Part shown: positions 17,162 through 25,310 of the stretch, piece after piece
How the letters are laid out: the number at the start of each line of letters is the position of its first letter
How positions within the stretch are numbered: position 1 is the first letter of the stretch
Program-made: the position numbers and the translations under genes
Source of the DNA: Pseudonocardia sp. C8
GTDB lineage: Bacteria; Actinomycetota; Actinomycetes; Mycobacteriales; Pseudonocardiaceae
Length of the DNA: 64,000 nt
Direction: 5' to 3'
NCBI RefSeq assembly: GCF_014267175.1
Contig: NZ_JACMTR010000002.1
Location: forward strand, 2,319,501-2,383,500
The notes under the pieces: model-generated
What the model was told of the DNA's origin: nothing
The model's input: the letters and a program-made list of their open reading frames with translations, nothing else
The model's database searches: none

Positions 17162-18043
17162 ATGGAGACGACAACGATGTCAGCCACTTCTGCTCCCCGC
17201 GAGTCCGTCGACGTCGGGGACATCCGCGTCACCTACCTGCCCGACGGCGAGGCAGCGGTCGCCGCGACCGCGCTGTTCCCGACGAGCACCCCGGAGCTGT
17301 GGGACCTGCACCGGGACCTGTTCGACGCGGACGGGAAGCTGTTGCTGACCCTCGGCGCCTTCCTGATCCGTACGGGTGACCGCACCGTGCTCGTCGACCT
17401 CGGATTCGGCCCGGATTCCATGAGCTTCCCGGCCGCCGACGGCGAGTTCCGGTCCGGGCGGCTCCTGACCTCGCTGCGCGAGGAGGGGCTGGAGCCATCC
17501 GACGTCGACACCGTGTTCTACACCCACATGCACGTCGACCACGTCGGCTGGACCGGGACGAACGGGGCGTTGACGTTCCCGAACGCGCGCCACCTCGCCG
17601 GTGAGGGCGAGGTCGAGTTCTGGCGCACGCCGGACAACCCGCTGGCCGCGGTCGGTCCGCACCCGGAGGCGGTGCTCGGTCCGCTCGACGGGCGGATCGA
17701 GTCGATCGCCGACGGCGCCACCCTCGCGCCGGGCGTGTCGGTGGTCGCGACGCCGGGCCACACGCCGGGTCACTGCTCGCTCGTGGTGTCGTCCGGTTCC
17801 GCGCGGGCGATGATCCTCGGCGACGTGCTGCACTGCCCGGCGCAGCTCACCGACAACGACGTCTCCCTGGCTTTCGACCTCGACCCGGTCCTCGCGGCGA
17901 AGACCCGCGACCGGATCGCCGCCGAGCTCGAGGGCCGGCCCGAGACCCTGGCCGCGCAGGGGCATCTCACGGGATCCGTGTTCGGCCGGATCATGCGCGG
18001 CGAGTCGCGCCGCACGTGGTCGACGGCGGTGGCGACGTCGTGA
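17162..18043 (+). CDS. metallo-beta-lactamase-fold hydrolase
   Basis: A 293-residue MBL-fold protein with the zinc motif THMHVDH near residues 121-127, further ligands in ATPGHTPGHCSL and ILGDVLH, and a C-terminal helix region. The family includes lactonases and thioesterase-like hydrolases such as AttM and GloB relatives. ATG 17162 follows ACGACAGGAC; an ATG at 17177 is also possible. The stop codon overlaps the GTG of the alcohol dehydrogenase downstream (GTGA), so the two are coupled. A lactone- or thioester-opening role next to an alcohol dehydrogenase is plausible, but the substrate is not visible. Confidence 0.88.
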   Translation: METTTMSATSAPRESVDVGDIRVTYLPDGEAAVAATALFPTSTPELWDLHRDLFDADGKLLLTLGAFLIRTGDRTVLVDLGFGPDSMSFPAADGEFRSGRLLTSLREEGLEPSDVDTVFYTHMHVDHVGWTGTNGALTFPNARHLAGEGEVEFWRTPDNPLAAVGPHPEAVLGPLDGRIESIADGATLAPGVSVVATPGHTPGHCSLVVSSGSARAMILGDVLHCPAQLTDNDVSLAFDLDPVLAAKTRDRIAAELEGRPETLAAQGHLTGSVFGRIMRGESRRTWSTAVATS

Positions 18044-19170
18044 AGACGACCGCGGCGCTGCTCTGGGACACGCCCGGCACCTGGGACGTGCGCGAGGTCG
18101 ATCTCGACCCGCCCCGGGCGGGCGAGGTGCTGGTCAGGATCATGGCGACCGGGTTGTGCCATTCCGACGACCACTTCGCGCAGGGCGACATCCCGTTTCA
18201 TTCCTACCCAGCCTGTGGCGGGCACGAGGGAGCGGGAATCGTCGAGGCCGTCGGCCCGGGCGTGACCCGGGTGGCGCCCGGCGACCACGTCGTCACGTCG
18301 TTCATCCCCGCCTGCGGCCGGTGCCGCAACTGCGTGACCGGGCGGCAGAACATCTGCGTCAACGGCGCACTGATCACCGTCGGGACGCAGCTGGACGGGA
18401 CGTTCCGGATGCATGCCGACGGTCGGGGCGTCGCCCAGAACGCGTGCATCTCCACGTTCTCCGAGTGGACGGTGATGCCGGAGGTGTCGGCGACACCGAT
18501 CCGCCGCGACGTGCCGTTCGAGGTCGCCGCGATCGTCGGCTGCGCGGTGCCGACCGGTTGGGGCTCGGCCGTGCGTGCCGCGGGCATCGACGCCGGGGAC
18601 GTCGTCATCGTCATGGGCGTCGGCGGGATCGGGATCAACGCCGTCCAGGGAGCCCGCCACATCGGCAGCGGGCGCGTGATCGCCGTGGACCCGGTCGAGA
18701 TGAAGCGGGAGCTCGCGCTCGAGCTCGGGGCCACGGACGCGGTCGCACACATCGGCGAGGCGGACGAGCTGGCGCGGAGTCTGACGAACGGGCAGGGCGC
18801 CGATTCGGCGATCGTCTGCGTCGGCGTCGTGACCGGCGAGCACGTCGCCGAGGCGTACGCGACGATCAAGGTCGGCGGCACGGTCGTCGTGACCAGTGCC
18901 GCGAACCACGCGCTCACCGGCATCCCGGTGCCGCTGCTCGACCTCGCCCTGCACGAGAAGCGCATCCAGGGAGCCCTCTACGGGATGGGTGGCCCGGCGC
19001 GGGAGATCCCGCTCATGCTCGACCTGTACAAGGCCGGGTCGCTCAAGCTCGATGAGCTGGTCACCCGGACCTACGACATCGAGCAGATCAACGAGGCCTA
19101 TGCGGACATGCACAAGGGCCTGAACGTGCGCGGGGTCGTGAGCTTCGCCGAACGGCACGCGCGAGCATGA
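18040..19170 (+). CDS. NDMA-dependent (mycofactocin-type) zinc alcohol dehydrogenase
   Basis: A 376-residue medium-chain dehydrogenase of the NDMA-dependent class, whose tightly bound nicotinamide is re-oxidised by mycofactocin in place of free NAD. Motifs: GLCHSDDHFAQGD (catalytic zinc Cys), GGHEGAGIVEAVGPG (His), structural zinc CGRCRNC plus a downstream Cys, and GVGGIGINAVQGA (dinucleotide binding, about residues 195-207). The GTG at 18040 overlaps the preceding TGA. It is paralogous to the gene at 24117. It should oxidise a primary or secondary alcohol to an aldehyde or ketone. Mycofactocin biosynthesis genes are not in the window and must be elsewhere for it to work. Confidence 0.88.
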   Translation: MKTTAALLWDTPGTWDVREVDLDPPRAGEVLVRIMATGLCHSDDHFAQGDIPFHSYPACGGHEGAGIVEAVGPGVTRVAPGDHVVTSFIPACGRCRNCVTGRQNICVNGALITVGTQLDGTFRMHADGRGVAQNACISTFSEWTVMPEVSATPIRRDVPFEVAAIVGCAVPTGWGSAVRAAGIDAGDVVIVMGVGGIGINAVQGARHIGSGRVIAVDPVEMKRELALELGATDAVAHIGEADELARSLTNGQGADSAIVCVGVVTGEHVAEAYATIKVGGTVVVTSAANHALTGIPVPLLDLALHEKRIQGALYGMGGPAREIPLMLDLYKAGSLKLDELVTRTYDIEQINEAYADMHKGLNVRGVVSFAERHARA

Positions 19171-19320
19171 TCGTCGAGTCCGAGACGCACGTCGTCGTCG
19201 GCACCTTCCGCCCGCATCCCGGATCCCCGCCGGGGAGGAGCCCGTGTGCATCGGCGGCCAAGGTCTGGCCGCGCTGTTCACCACTGCCTGAGCAGGCACG
19301 ACAGGAGGGAGAGGACGACC

Positions 19321-20670
19321 ATGCTCGTCCAGCCGGCGACGCCGCACTCCGCGGCGCACTGGAACGAGATCGAGGCGGCCGCACCGGCCGACGCCCGGCG
19401 GGTACAGGACGAGCGACTGCGTGAGCAGGTCGCGTACCTCGCCGAGCACAGCGCGTTCTACCGCGGCAAGATCGGCGCGGAGGCGCTGTCCGCGGTGCGT
19501 GACGTCGACGACCTGGCCAGTCTGCCGTTCACCGAGAAGCAGGAGCTGCGCGACAGCCTCGCGGCCGCGCCGCCGCTCGGGTACCACGTCGCCGCCGACC
19601 CGGCGGAGATCGTGCAGATCCAGGCCTCGTCCGGCACGACCGGCAGCCCGTCCTACGTCGGGCTCACGGTGGGCGACATCCGCACGTGGTGCGAGCTGGG
19701 GGCCCGGGCGTTGTACGCCAACGGGTTCCGGCCCGGTGATCGGATGCTGCACGGGTTCGGGATGAGCAAGGGGTTCGTCGGCGGCATCCCGGTCGTGCAG
19801 ATCGCGCAGTACATGGGGATCGTGGACATCCCGGTCGGCGCCGAAGCCGGTGTGGAGCGGCTGCTGCGGGTGCAGGCCGACCAGCGTCCCGAGCTGCTGA
19901 TCGGCACCCCGCATTTCCTGGCCTACCTGGCCGAGCAGGCGCCATCGGTGGTCGGCGTCCCTGCCCGCGAGCTGGGTGTGCGCGCGATGAGCGTCGGGGG
20001 AGAGCCCGGAGGCGGGCAGCCCGCGGTCCGGGAGAACCTGCAGTCGCTGTGGGGCGCGACGTCACGGGAGATGCTGGGCGGCACCGACATCGCGTGCACC
20101 TACTGGGGCGAGTGCGAGGCCGCGGACGGCATGCACTTCCTCTCGCCCGACCTCATGGTCGCCGAGCTGATCGACCCGGAGTCGGGAGAGCGGGTGGAAC
20201 CGGTCGAGGGCGCCACCGGCGAGCTCGTCTACACCGCCCTGGCACGCCGGGCGTCGCCGCTGCTGCGCTTCCGCACCCGTGACCACGTCGTGGTCACGGG
20301 GACGGAATGCCCGTGCGGGCGCACCGGGTACAAGGTCCGGTGCGTCGGACGCACCGACGACATGCTGATCGTTCGCGGCATCAACGTGTTTCCGTCCGCG
20401 GTGAAGGACATCGTGCTCGGGCTGCGTCCGGAGGCGACGGGTGAGATGCGGATCCGGGCCGACTTCGAGGGGCACTCGACGCAGAAGCCGCTGCCGGTCG
20501 TCGTCGAGCACGCTGCGGGTCTGGCCCCGGACCGGCACGACGAGCTGCGGTGCACCATGGAGGACCGGGTGCGGTCCGCGCTCAACGTCAAGATCGCGGT
20601 CGAGCTCGTGCCCGAGGGCACGCTGAAGCGTCCGGACCACGTGAAGGTCGCGCTCGTCGAGCGGGTGTGA
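19321..20670 (+). CDS. PaaK-like AMP-forming acyl-CoA ligase
   Basis: A 449-residue adenylate-forming enzyme of the phenylacetate-CoA ligase branch, activating an aromatic or other carboxylic acid to its CoA ester with ATP. Visible motifs are IQASSGTTGSPSYVGLT (phosphate loop), MLGGTDIACTYWGECEA (A5 region), FRTRDHVVV and VRGINVFPSAVKDIVL (C-terminal hinge, A8). Length fits PaaK (about 430-440). ATG 19321 follows GGAGGGAGAGGACGACC. The 150-base gap after the alcohol dehydrogenase shows no promoter I can name, so it is probably cotranscribed. Substrate unknown. Confidence 0.9.
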   Translation: MLVQPATPHSAAHWNEIEAAAPADARRVQDERLREQVAYLAEHSAFYRGKIGAEALSAVRDVDDLASLPFTEKQELRDSLAAAPPLGYHVAADPAEIVQIQASSGTTGSPSYVGLTVGDIRTWCELGARALYANGFRPGDRMLHGFGMSKGFVGGIPVVQIAQYMGIVDIPVGAEAGVERLLRVQADQRPELLIGTPHFLAYLAEQAPSVVGVPARELGVRAMSVGGEPGGGQPAVRENLQSLWGATSREMLGGTDIACTYWGECEAADGMHFLSPDLMVAELIDPESGERVEPVEGATGELVYTALARRASPLLRFRTRDHVVVTGTECPCGRTGYKVRCVGRTDDMLIVRGINVFPSAVKDIVLGLRPEATGEMRIRADFEGHSTQKPLPVVVEHAAGLAPDRHDELRCTMEDRVRSALNVKIAVELVPEGTLKRPDHVKVALVERV

Positions 20671-20826
20671 GGATCAGGTGATGACCGCGCGCGCTGCCGG
20701 GGGACGCCGCATCCTGGGAAGGAACTGTCCCTGCCACACGGGGCCGAGCCCTCCCACAGTTGAGGGCGTACGGCAGCGAACCCGCTGGTCGACGAGACCG
20801 GTGCGGCAACCACGAGGAGAGTGGAC

Positions 20827-21762
20827 ATGCCTTCCGACAACGCCGAGCGCGTGAACATCAAGGCGCTGGCCTGGGACATCGCGGCGGACACCTACTTCCC
20901 GCCGGACTTCGATCGCAACCGGACCTACGCCACGGTGATCTGCGCGCACCCGACCGGCAGCTGCAAGGAGCAGACTGCGGGCAACATCTACGCGGTGGAG
21001 CTGGCCCGGCAGGGATTCGTCGCGATCGCCTTCGATGCGAGCTTCCAGGGCGAGAGCGGTGGCCTGCCGCGGTTCACCGAGGACCCGGCCTTCCGGGTGC
21101 AGGACTTCAGCTACGTCATCGACTACCTGGTCACCCAGCCCTACGTCGACGAGAACCGGATCGGCGTGCTGGGTGTCTGCGGTGGAGGCGGATATGCGAT
21201 CAACGCGACGATGACCGAGCGACGGATCAAGGCGCTCGGCGCCGTGACCCCCGGCAACGTCGGCCGGATGATGCGTGAGGGTTTCGTGAACTACGACCCG
21301 GTGGGTGCGCTGGAGGCGATCGCCGCGCAGCGCACCGCCGAGGCGCGCGGGCAGGACCCGGTGGTCAACGATCTGCTTCCGCCGTCGCCGCAGGCTGCCG
21401 AGGAGGCAGGGGTGACGGACATCGACGTGCGCGAGGCCACCGAGTACTACAAGACCGATCGCGGCCGTGCGGAGAACGGTGCGACCAGCTTCCTGTTCTC
21501 CCGCCAGGCGGCGCTGGCCGGCTGGGACGCCTTCGACCGGGCCGAGGTGCTGCTCACCCAACCGATGTGCGTCGTGGTCGGTGACCGGCCGGGCAGCTTC
21601 GGCGCCTACCGCAGCGGCTTCGAGATCTACGGGCGCGCGGCCTCGAAGGACAAGGAACTCGTGGTCGTCGACGGCGCGTCGCACTACGACCTCTACGACC
21701 GGCCCGAGGCCACGGGCACGGCGTTGGAACACCTGATCCCGTTCTACCGCAAGCACCTCTGA
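20827..21762 (+). CDS. dienelactone-hydrolase-like alpha/beta hydrolase with Cys nucleophile
   Basis: A 311-residue alpha/beta hydrolase. The nucleophile elbow reads GVCGGGG, with Cys in place of the usual Ser, as in dienelactone hydrolase; GASHYDLYD near the end carries the catalytic His and HPTGSCKEQTAGN the oxyanion region. It is longer than classical dienelactone hydrolase (about 236) because of an insertion near residues 160-210. AGGAGA lies seven bases before ATG 20827, so I prefer it to the GTG at 20821. A hairpin follows, so it ends the operon. Probably opens a lactone or ester intermediate. Confidence 0.85.
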   Translation: MPSDNAERVNIKALAWDIAADTYFPPDFDRNRTYATVICAHPTGSCKEQTAGNIYAVELARQGFVAIAFDASFQGESGGLPRFTEDPAFRVQDFSYVIDYLVTQPYVDENRIGVLGVCGGGGYAINATMTERRIKALGAVTPGNVGRMMREGFVNYDPVGALEAIAAQRTAEARGQDPVVNDLLPPSPQAAEEAGVTDIDVREATEYYKTDRGRAENGATSFLFSRQAALAGWDAFDRAEVLLTQPMCVVVGDRPGSFGAYRSGFEIYGRAASKDKELVVVDGASHYDLYDRPEATGTALEHLIPFYRKHL

Positions 21763-21769
21763 CACCGAT

Positions 21770-21815
21770 CCGCTGCATCCCGGTCCGGACGTCACCGGCC
21801 GGACGGGATGCGGCG
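21770..21815 (+). terminator. GC-rich hairpin after the hydrolase gene
   Basis: CCGCTGCATCCCG pairs with CGGGATGCGGCGG (one mismatch), with GTCCGG/CCGGAC extending the stem inward. There is no T run, as is common for actinobacterial terminators. It separates the operon ending at 21762 from the LuxR unit. Confidence 0.55.
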
Positions 21816-21865
21816 GACGCGGGCCGGGGAGGATCGCGCTCGCCTCGACGACCAGCCTCGAATGT

Positions 21866-21873
21866 CATATATT
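21866..21873 (+). promoter_or_regulatory. ATATAT element (CATATATTGTGTG) upstream of LuxR gene 1
   Basis: An AT-rich island 68 bases before the ATG at 21941 in otherwise very G+C-rich DNA. TATATT could be a -10 box with transcription starting around 21880. The copy at 29740 has almost the same flank (CATATATTGTGCG) and lies at a similar distance from a paralogous gene. Confidence 0.5.
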
Positions 21874-21940
21874 GTGTGTCGTTCGCGGGCAGTGTCGTCG
21901 TGGCGAACCGGAACGCTGCGTTCCGGGACAGGAGGTGCCC

Positions 21941-23071
21941 ATGGTTCGCGGCTCCACGGTGGCCCGACGAGCCCGAACCCCGGACGCGGTGCTTCCCCTC
22001 GGCGCCGACGTCGTCGCCCTGCTCCAGGAGCTCGCCCACGATGCGCGGGCCGCGCTCGACATCGACCCGGAACCGTTACCGGCGACCGTCACGTCGCGGA
22101 CGGCGCTCCGGCTGCTGGACGAGCTGTGGGACGCGGCCTTCGCGGCGAGCGGGCGGACCACCGGCGCCGGCCCGGGGCGACGGGATCCCGCGCTGGAACT
22201 CCTCCACCGGATCCGGCAGGCCGAGTCGGCGGTGACCGACGCCCGGATGGCCGGCGGGCTCGACAGCCTCGACCGGATCTCGGTCGTGCTGGCGTCCGTG
22301 CGGGACGCGGCGTCGACGGACGACTTCTTCGACCGCGTGCCCGAGGCGGTGTGCGGGCTCGGCTACGACCGGGTCCTCGTCTCGCGGGTCGAGGATGCGA
22401 CCTGGAAGCTGCACCGGATGTGCGTCACCCGGGATCCCCGGTGGGCGGAGGACATCGTCGAGGCCGGGCGGTCGCGGCCGCCCCGGCTGGACGGCCGGCT
22501 CGTCGAGACCGACGCCGCCCGCCACGTCCGCCCGTGCCTCGTGCTCGACGCGCAGAACAACCGCCGGGTGGACCGCAACATCGTGCGGGTCGGGCGATCC
22601 CGGTCGTACACCATCGCCCCGTTGCTCCGGCACGGTGATGTGGTCGGGCTCCTGCACGCCGATCGTTACTACCAGGGAACGGACGTCAGCTCGCTCGACC
22701 AGGCCCTGCTCGGGGTGACGGCCCAGGGCCTGAGCCAGATCCTCGGCCGGGTCGCGACCCTGGACGGGCTGGCGGCACTACAGGCCGGCGTCGAGCGGTT
22801 GATGGCGCCGCCCGGCCTTCCCCCGGGCCGCCCGGTCGTGCCGGCAGCCACCGCTGCGCCCGGCCGGCCGCCTGTGGTGCCGGGATCCCTGACCGACCGG
22901 GAGGCCGACGTGATGGAGCTGCTCGTGGCCGGGTACTCCAACCGGATCATCGCCCAGGCCCTGTCGATCGGTGAGGGCACCGTCAAGACGCACGTCACGC
23001 ACATCCTGCGCAAGCTCGGCGTGGCGAGCCGAGCCGAGGCGATCGCGCTCCACCTGCGGCCACCGCACTGA
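21941..23071 (+). CDS. GAF-LuxR transcriptional regulator, paralog 1
   Basis: A 376-residue regulator. The central region (about residues 105-270) looks like a GAF-type sensor domain (DFFDRVPEAVCGLGYDRVLV, later APLLRHGDVVGLLHADRYYQ). After a Pro-rich linker, a LuxR helix-turn-helix ends the protein (LTDREADVMELLVAGYSNR, IGEGTVKTHVTHILRKLGVA). AGGAGGTGCCC precedes ATG 21941. The gene at 29822 encodes a paralog of identical length and layout. It lies directly before the SMP-30/alcohol dehydrogenase/aldehyde dehydrogenase set and probably controls it. Confidence 0.9.
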   Translation: MVRGSTVARRARTPDAVLPLGADVVALLQELAHDARAALDIDPEPLPATVTSRTALRLLDELWDAAFAASGRTTGAGPGRRDPALELLHRIRQAESAVTDARMAGGLDSLDRISVVLASVRDAASTDDFFDRVPEAVCGLGYDRVLVSRVEDATWKLHRMCVTRDPRWAEDIVEAGRSRPPRLDGRLVETDAARHVRPCLVLDAQNNRRVDRNIVRVGRSRSYTIAPLLRHGDVVGLLHADRYYQGTDVSSLDQALLGVTAQGLSQILGRVATLDGLAALQAGVERLMAPPGLPPGRPVVPAATAAPGRPPVVPGSLTDREADVMELLVAGYSNRIIAQALSIGEGTVKTHVTHILRKLGVASRAEAIALHLRPPH

Positions 23072-23078
23072 GCCCTGC

Positions 23079-23096
23079 CTCCGACCAAGGTCGGAG
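23079..23096. promoter_or_regulatory. 18-base perfect inverted repeat between LuxR gene 1 and the lactonase gene
   Basis: CTCCGACC-AA-GGTCGGAG, 8 bases after the LuxR stop and 91 before the ATG at 23187. It could be a short terminator hairpin for the regulator gene, but the two-base loop is too tight for a good RNA hairpin, which favours a dyad protein-binding site for the downstream operon. Confidence 0.4.
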
Positions 23097-23186
23097 AACA
23101 CCTCTCACCGTTGGCAGACGCGTGCGGCGATGTCGGGCGACAGGGTGTGACCCACGCCAACGACGTCGCACACGAAGGAGCTGACG

Positions 23187-24074
23187 ATGAGTGAACTCAC
23201 ACCGCTCGCGACCGGGCTGACGCACACCGAGGGAGTGCGCTGGCACGAGGGACGGGTCTGGTTCAGCGACATCTACACGCACGGGGTCTACTCGGTGGGG
23301 GAGGACGGCTCCGGCCTGCGGACCGAGGCCGAGGTGAAGGGCGAGCCGTCCGGCCTGGGCTGGCTCCCCGACGGACGCCTGCTCGCGTCCTCGATGCGGG
23401 ACCGCCTGCTGGTCCGCCGGGAGCACGACGGCTCGCTGGTCACCCACGCCGACCTGACCGGGCTGACCGAGTTCCCGCTCAACGACATGACCGTCGGCGC
23501 CGACGGCACCGCGTGGGTGGGTACGTGGGGATTCGACGTGCTCTCGCTTGCACCCCGCAAGCCGGGCACCCTGATCCGGGTCGACCCGGACGGGACCGCG
23601 ACCGTCGTCGCGGAGGCGATGGAGTTCCCGAACGGGGCGACGATCGTCGACGGGCGCACGCTGGTGATCGCGGAGTCGTTCGGCAACCGGCTCACCGCGT
23701 TCGACATCCAGACCAACGGGTCGCTCGCGAACCGTCGCGAGTGGGCGAGGTTCGGGCCCGCCCCGACCGAGACCGACACGGTGAAGGCCATGGGCCAGCT
23801 GACCGTCGGCGCGGACGGCATCTCGCACGTCGACGCCGAGGGTGCCATCTGGGTCGCCGACTTCGTCGACCGCCGGGCGGTCCGGGTCAAGGACGGCGCG
23901 ATCGTCGACCAGGTCTCCACCGGCGACCTCAACTGCTACAGCTGCGCCCTCGGCGGCGCGGACGGCCGGAGCCTGTTCCTCGCCGCCACCCCCGCCGACT
24001 TCGACCCCGAGAAGCGTGCGGGCAACCCGGAGAGCGCCGTGTTCGCGGCCCGGGTCGACGTCCCGCTCGGCTGA
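23187..24074 (+). CDS. SMP-30/gluconolactonase-family lactonase
   Basis: A 295-residue six-bladed beta-propeller of the SMP-30/LRE family, metal-dependent enzymes that hydrolyse lactones. Visible family sequence includes HTEGVRWHEGRVWFSDI (first metal ligand Glu), MEFPNGATIVDG (Asn ligand) and EGAIWVADFVDRRAVRV (Asp ligand). ATG 23187 follows GAAGGAGCTGACG. It is first in an operon with alcohol and aldehyde dehydrogenase genes, 42 bases from the next gene. A lactone product of the Baeyer-Villiger enzyme or of alcohol oxidation is a sensible substrate (inference). Confidence 0.9.
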   Translation: MSELTPLATGLTHTEGVRWHEGRVWFSDIYTHGVYSVGEDGSGLRTEAEVKGEPSGLGWLPDGRLLASSMRDRLLVRREHDGSLVTHADLTGLTEFPLNDMTVGADGTAWVGTWGFDVLSLAPRKPGTLIRVDPDGTATVVAEAMEFPNGATIVDGRTLVIAESFGNRLTAFDIQTNGSLANRREWARFGPAPTETDTVKAMGQLTVGADGISHVDAEGAIWVADFVDRRAVRVKDGAIVDQVSTGDLNCYSCALGGADGRSLFLAATPADFDPEKRAGNPESAVFAARVDVPLG

Positions 24075-24116
24075 ACCGGACACCGGAACCGACACGAACC
24101 AACCAGGAGGACGACC

Positions 24117-25235
24117 GTGCTGACACGGGCTGCAGTGCTGCAGGAGGTCCCCGGCAGCTACCAGGCGACCGAGGTCGAGCTCGAGGACCCGAGGCCCGGG
24201 GAGATCCGGGTCAAGATGAAGGCCGCCGGGATGTGCCACTCCGACGACCACTTCGCCGTCGGGACCCAGCAGGTGCCGATCCTGCCGATCGTCGGTGGGC
24301 ACGAGGGCGCCGGCATCGTCGACGCCCTGGGACCCGGCACGACCGGGTTCACCGAGGGCGACCACGTCGTGTTCTCGTTCCTGCCGGTGTGTGGCCGGTG
24401 CTGGTTCTGCTCCAAGGGGATGCAGAACCTGTGCCGGCTCGGCGCCTCGATCGGGACCGGGGCCCGGTTCACCGACCCGACGTCGTTCCGCATGTCGATG
24501 GACGGCAAGCCGGTCGGCCAGCTCGCCGGGCTCGGCGTGTTCAGCGAGTACGTCACGGTGCACGTCGAGTCCGCGATCAGGATCGACGAGTCGATCCCGT
24601 TCGACGTCGCCTGCCTGACCGGCTGCGGTGTCGGGACCGGCTGGGGCGCAGCGGTGAACTCCGCCGAGGTCCGCCCCGGGCAGGTCGTCATCGTCATGGG
24701 CATCGGCGGGATCGGGATCAACGCGGTGCAGGGCGCCGCCCACGCCGGCGCCGACGTCGTGATCGCCGTCGACCCGGTCCCGTTCAAGCGCGAGTCGGCG
24801 CTCAAGCTCGGTGCCACCCACGCGTTCGCCGACATCGCCGAGGCCGCGGACTTCGCCCGCTCGCTGACCGACGGCCAGGGAGCCGACTCGACGATCGTCA
24901 CCGTCGGCATCCTGCGCAGCAAGCACGTCGGTCAGGCCCTGGAATCGGTCCGCAAGGCCGGCACCGTCGTCGTCACCGGTCTCGGGGACAGCGTGATCGC
25001 CGAGGGCGACATCAACCTGCACCAGCTCACGCTGTACCAGAAGCGACTGCAGGGGTCGCTCTTCGGCGCGAGCGCACCGCTCGCCGACATCCCGGCCCAG
25101 CTGGAGATGTACCGCAGGGGGACGCTCAAGCTGGAGGAGCTGATCACCACCCGGTACACGCTCGACCAGGTCCCGCAGGGATACGACGACATGAACGCCG
25201 GCAGGAACCTGCGCGGCGTCGTCGTCTTCGACTGA
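24117..25235 (+). CDS. NDMA-dependent (mycofactocin-type) zinc alcohol dehydrogenase
   Basis: A 372-residue paralog of the dehydrogenase at 18040, with the same signature: GMCHSDDHFAVGTQQ, GGHEGAGIVDALGPG, structural zinc CGRCWFCSKGMQNLC and GIGGIGINAVQGAAHAG. The GTG start follows AGGAGGACGACC. It lies between a lactonase and an aldehyde dehydrogenase, so alcohol to aldehyde to acid is the likely order of reactions. A strong hairpin (25252-25284) after the stop may reduce read-through to the next gene. It needs mycofactocin, whose genes are not in the window. Confidence 0.9.
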   Translation: MLTRAAVLQEVPGSYQATEVELEDPRPGEIRVKMKAAGMCHSDDHFAVGTQQVPILPIVGGHEGAGIVDALGPGTTGFTEGDHVVFSFLPVCGRCWFCSKGMQNLCRLGASIGTGARFTDPTSFRMSMDGKPVGQLAGLGVFSEYVTVHVESAIRIDESIPFDVACLTGCGVGTGWGAAVNSAEVRPGQVVIVMGIGGIGINAVQGAAHAGADVVIAVDPVPFKRESALKLGATHAFADIAEAADFARSLTDGQGADSTIVTVGILRSKHVGQALESVRKAGTVVVTGLGDSVIAEGDINLHQLTLYQKRLQGSLFGASAPLADIPAQLEMYRRGTLKLEELITTRYTLDQVPQGYDDMNAGRNLRGVVVFD

Positions 25236-25251
25236 CCCGTCCGCACCCCCC

Positions 25252-25284
25252 GCTGCCGGCGCCGTCGTGCACGGCGCCGGCAGC
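25252..25284 (+). terminator. 14-bp perfect hairpin between alcohol and aldehyde dehydrogenase genes
   Basis: GCTGCCGGCGCCGT pairs exactly with ACGGCGCCGGCAGC across a CGTGC loop. No T run follows. It may terminate or attenuate transcription, or stabilise the upstream message, since the next gene starts only 26 bases later. Confidence 0.6.
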
Positions 25285-25310
25285 GCCGTACGCCCCCTCC
25301 GGAGAGAACC

